The position numbers and the translations under genes are program-made. DNA of 64,000 nt from Pollutimonas bauzanensis (GTDB taxonomy: Bacteria; Pseudomonadota; Gammaproteobacteria; Burkholderiales; Burkholderiaceae_B): NCBI RefSeq assembly GCF_900129885.1, contig NZ_FQXE01000002.1:1-64000 (forward strand). Reading direction: 5' to 3'. This document shows positions 61,685 through 64,000 of the stretch, piece after piece; the stretch's first letter is position 1; each line of letters starts with the position of its first letter. The notes below the pieces were generated by a model. The model had not been told where the DNA came from. It did no database searches and saw only the letters and a list, made by a program, of their open reading frames with translations.

Positions 61685-62824
61685 CTATTTGCGGCGATTG
61701 TCGCGGCCCAGCGAAGGCAATAGCAGCCATGCCGGGCGGCGCCATGACACCAGGCGCGAATACAGCCAGATGTACACCCAGCAGAACACCGCCAGGCTGG
61801 CGCATAGCGCCCAGGCGTTGTCCCAGAATATAGTGGCCGGCACCAGGCCGATCAGGGCCAGCACCCATAGGTAGGGCGAGGCCATGGCATTGCACAGCGC
61901 CGGCACCGCATGGCGGCTGTCGCGGCTGAACGTGACGCGCACCAGACGCCGGAATACCAATTGATGCAGGTGCAGGGCGTCGGGCTGGTCGACGGGCACG
62001 CCGCGCTTGAAGCGGCGGCGCCAGATGGAAAACAGGGTTTCGAAAACCGGATAGAACAGCACGGCGAGGGCGTAAAAGGGCGAAACGCTGGGGTTGCGCA
62101 CCACCAGTTGCACCGCCAGCTCGGCCAGCATGAAACCCAGGAAGTAGGCGCCCCCGTCGCCCAGGAAGACCCTGCCGAAGGGGAAGTTCCAGACCAGGAA
62201 ACCCAGAGTGGCCGAGGCCAATGCCGCCGCGATCAGGAAAATGGGTATGTCCTGCACCTGCAAGGCGACCAGGGCCAGCGAAAGCGCCATCAGCGTGGCG
62301 ATCATGCCAGCCAGACCGTTCATGCCGTCCACGATGTTCAAGGCATGCGTACAGCCTCCGACGGCGACCATGGTGAACAATAAAGAGATGGGCCAGAAAG
62401 AGAGTATCCAGTCGGCCCAGCCCAGGCCGACCCGCGCCACGCCGCCCAGCAGCCACCAGGCGATGGCGGCCGAGATGAAGGCGGCCAGCAGCCGCTTGCC
62501 CGAGCCCACGTCCTTGGTGATGTCCTCGAGCAGCCCGGCCACGAAAACGGGCATGGCGGCGATGAACAGGACCGGCCACAGCCACGTCAGCGTCATATTG
62601 CTGGGCCCCAGGACGAGCAGGCCGGCCAGGGTTCCCGCCAGCACTGCCAGGCCGCCTACCCGCGGCGTCGCGCGCGTATGGGAAGCCTGCGGCTTTTTCA
62701 TATCGGTGTCACCGGTAAATGCCCCATGCCAGCGTTCGGAAGCGACAATCAGGCCGCCCACCATGAACGCCACGATACAGATGTAAAACCAGGTAAAAGA
62801 TCCCCAAAGGTGAGGCGAAATCAC
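61685..62824 (-). CDS. WecA/MraY-family polyprenyl-phosphate sugar-1-phosphate transferase
   Basis: This ~379-residue, ~11-helix membrane enzyme initiates the repeat unit on undecaprenyl phosphate. Motifs: TRATPRVGGLAVLAG, GLLEDITKD, the catalytic NIVDGMNGLAGMIA, VFLGDGGAYFLGF and the cytoplasmic His loop DALHLHQLVFRRL. It is the first gene of the minus-strand polysaccharide operon. Start GTG 62824 follows GGGG; the longer open frame to 63007 lacks family features. The sugar is probably GlcNAc, GalNAc or a derivative. Confidence 0.9.
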   Translation of the reverse strand: MISPHLWGSFTWFYICIVAFMVGGLIVASERWHGAFTGDTDMKKPQASHTRATPRVGGLAVLAGTLAGLLVLGPSNMTLTWLWPVLFIAAMPVFVAGLLEDITKDVGSGKRLLAAFISAAIAWWLLGGVARVGLGWADWILSFWPISLLFTMVAVGGCTHALNIVDGMNGLAGMIATLMALSLALVALQVQDIPIFLIAAALASATLGFLVWNFPFGRVFLGDGGAYFLGFMLAELAVQLVVRNPSVSPFYALAVLFYPVFETLFSIWRRRFKRGVPVDQPDALHLHQLVFRRLVRVTFSRDSRHAVPALCNAMASPYLWVLALIGLVPATIFWDNAWALCASLAVFCWVYIWLYSRLVSWRRPAWLLLPSLGRDNRRK

Positions 62825-63153
62825 ACAATCCCCAAAAGCAAAATAAGCATCATCATTATCGGACGTTTCTGTAACAGCTTGGGCTCGGCTCGCAAAATAA
62901 ATGCAACAAGAAATGTTACCGCGGCCGGCGAGGCTGGCTCGCCGAAGGAAAATCCATACCCGGCGCCACGCAGACGAAACATTACACAAAAATGGAAATA
63001 AGGCCATAGGCCAGAAAGCAAAAAATGCCCCATGCGCCGCTTACGCGGTTCGCTATCCACCTTGCGGCCTGCATGCCGCCCGGGCTAGCCTGGCGCAGAG
63101 TCCGCAGGGACCGTCTTATGTCCGGGCGCCGCCCCGCCGGGCAGCCCCAAGGC
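62825..63153. other. Non-coding leader of the polysaccharide operon
   Basis: This stretch upstream of the WecA-like gene holds no convincing gene. The minus strand offers a short hydrophobic frame ending MMMLILLLGIV that runs into the GTG start; I regard it as chance. I found no JUMPstart/ops element and cannot place the operon promoter firmly. Confidence 0.5.
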
Positions 63154-63186
63154 AAAAAAAAGCCCAAGATCTTGCGATCTTGGGCT
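63154..63186 (-). terminator. Rho-independent terminator of the candidate small RNA
   Basis: AGCCCAAGATC-TTGC-GATCTTGGGCT is a perfect 11-bp stem with a 4-nt loop. On the minus strand it is followed directly by seven or more T residues, so it terminates minus-strand transcription. Confidence 0.9.
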
Positions 63187-63307
63187 AAATCCACCAAAGG
63201 AGGAGGGTGGAGGAGACAACTGGGGCATGTCGGGCTGCTAAAGCTTTTGGCTTGAGACCGCGTGACCGGGGGTTTTCCCTCTGCAATCACGTTTCGACAT
63301 CCGATAA
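63154..63307 (-). ncRNA. Candidate small RNA with anti-Shine-Dalgarno motifs
   Basis: Between a plausible promoter and a strong terminator the minus strand would give a ~150-nt RNA without a credible reading frame. It contains CCCTCCTCCTTT (complement of 63196-63207) and TCTCCTCC next to it, both complementary to ribosome-binding sites, in a mostly unpaired CU-rich stretch just before the terminator. An Rfam family of betaproteobacterial toxic small RNAs with an anti-SD motif has this same design; I recall it from memory and cannot verify membership here. It lies between coq7 and the polysaccharide operon. Confidence 0.6.
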
Positions 63308-63313
63308 CCAAAG

Positions 63314-63341
63314 TGTATAGCGATCTTTTGTGCAATGCAAG
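63314..63341 (-). promoter_or_regulatory. Promoter of the candidate small RNA
   Basis: On the minus strand CTTGCA, a 16-bp spacer and TATACA place a transcription start near 63,307, about 155 nt before the terminator T-run. The -10 is good, the -35 moderate. Confidence 0.5.
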
Positions 63342-63402
63342 ATAAATAAGCAAAAAAACATCAGGCGGGCATTTTTGTGGTTTTTTTAAGACTTCCCCCT
63401 CT

Positions 63403-63442
63403 AAAAAAGGCGCGAAAGCAATCCCGTATTAACCCTTGCGCC
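63403..63442 (-). terminator. Probable terminator of coq7
   Basis: On the minus strand GGCGC (from 63442) pairs with GCGCC (to 63409), with extra pairs inside, and is followed by TTTTTT. It lies ~35 bp after the coq7 stop and separates it from the small-RNA unit. Confidence 0.6.
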
Positions 63443-63475
63443 CCTTGTTTCGTTACAAATAAACCACAAATCAAG

Positions 63476-64000
63476 CTAAATACGATAGGCCGTCACCGTC
63501 ATTACCTTGGACATGGCGCGCATCAGCAGCCGCGCCGGCTTGCCAAGTTTTTTCGCGCCGTTGTTCTCGGCAGTCATGCGATGGCCGATTTCGTCGTCGC
63601 GCATTTGCTCGACTATGCTGCGCGACCGCAAGTCGCCCGGCGGCAGGTCGGTCAGGTGCTGATTCAGGTGCTGCTCCACCTGGCTCTCGGTTTCGGCCAT
63701 GAAGCCCAGGTTTCTGGCTATGCCTGCCCGGCTGGCCGCCACGCCCAGGGAAAATGAACCGGCATACCAGAGCGGATTCAAAAGGCTGGGCCGGCTGCCC
63801 AATTCCGTCAGGCGCTGGCGGCACCATACCAGGTGGTCCACTTCCTCGTTGGCCGCCTTGCGCAGCAGATTCTGTATTGCTGCGTCGCCGCAAAACAAAG
63901 CCTGCCCGCGATACAAAGCCTGGGCGCAGATTTCGCCTACATGGTTAACCCGCATAAGCCCGGCGGCATGCTTTTGCTCGGCGGGCGTCAGCCCTTCGGC
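63476..64000 (-). CDS. coq7: Ubiquinone biosynthesis hydroxylase Coq7 (start outside window)
   Basis: Coq7 is the di-iron monooxygenase that hydroxylates demethoxyubiquinone. The frame runs from the window edge through [54 protein letters not shown] and MRDDEIGH, which supply the paired ExxH iron ligands. An internal ATG at 63955 lies after the first conserved residues and is not the true start; roughly 35-40 residues are missing on the right. Confidence 0.95.
   Translation of the reverse strand, partial: AEGLTPAEQKHAAGLMRVNHVGEICAQALYRGQALFCGDAAIQNLLRKAANEEVDHLVWCRQRLTELGSRPSLLNPLWYAGSFSLGVAASRAGIARNLGFMAETESQVEQHLNQHLTDLPPGDLRSRSIVEQMRDDEIGHRMTAENNGAKKLGKPARLLMRAMSKVMTVTAYRI

Noticed and set aside
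62821-63060. 79-residue frame ending in a hydrophobic run upstream of the WecA-like gene
   Set aside because: It lacks a ribosome site and signal organisation and ends at the GTG start of the next gene; most likely chance.
63086-63153. GC-rich inverted stretches before the small-RNA terminator as a second terminator or riboswitch
   Set aside because: Pairing is imperfect and there is no T-run or known riboswitch core.

Overview
The window comes from a GC-rich betaproteobacterial chromosome, most likely Burkholderiales/Alcaligenaceae (Bordetella, Achromobacter or Pusillimonas type). The support is the gene order ispE - tRNA-Gln - prs - rplY - pth - ychF, a truncated-haemoglobin/NnrS/NsrR nitric-oxide operon, and a 3-hydroxyphenylacetate/homogentisate operon. 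The genus call is inference.

Region 1-10.07 kb is visibly AT-richer. It holds one side of a Tn7-like transposon. Five tightly packed minus-strand genes (tnsA, tnsB, tnsC and two different TniQ/TnsD targeting proteins) are followed by cargo: a ParB-like protein and a D12-class adenine methyltransferase that runs off the left edge. The tnsA side abuts an OFA-family MFS transporter that has lost its first codons. No conventional transposon end fits in the ~60 bp junction.

Region 10.07-19.4 kb is core metabolism and stress. It holds the MFS transporter with a 39-residue small-subunit gene, UspA with a perfect FNR-type box, a DUF442 protein, a GNAT acetyltransferase, the NO-response operon (group III truncated haemoglobin, nnrS, nsrR) behind a promoter overlapped by an NsrR-like palindrome, a MarR regulator, serA, and a chemoreceptor with a second FNR-type box.

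Region 19.5-30.7 kb is a seven-gene minus-strand operon for import and cleavage of gamma-glutamyl/oligopeptides. It has two gamma-glutamyltransferases without visible signal peptides, two paralogous binding proteins, two permeases and a fused double ATPase. A divergent LysR regulator shares the promoter region, which carries a perfect dyad.

Region 30.7-33.9 kb is an accessory islet: a RelE/AbrB-type toxin-antitoxin pair, a GST, an orphan BrnA-like fragment, an unknown gene, and a non-coding stretch with three strong hairpins.

Region 33.9-42.7 kb is housekeeping: ychF, a CPBP protease, pth, rplY, prs, tRNA-Gln(TTG), ispE, lolB, a TPR protein and mutM. Region 42.8-48.4 kb is an aromatic catabolic operon: a metallo-beta-lactamase-fold protein with a degenerate metal motif, a flavin hydroxylase plus DUF2783 small partner (probably 3-hydroxyphenylacetate 6-hydroxylase), hmgA and fahA. 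A GlcD/D-2-hydroxyglutarate dehydrogenase-like gene and a phosphomannomutase follow.

Region 51.4-62.8 kb is a surface-polysaccharide operon: WecA-like initiator, TviB/TviC for UDP-GalNAcA, a flippase, three glycosyltransferase genes (one a fusion of two GT4 enzymes) and an AsnB-type amidotransferase. No polymerase is visible. Upstream lies a candidate small RNA with anti-Shine-Dalgarno CU motifs, and the window ends inside coq7.
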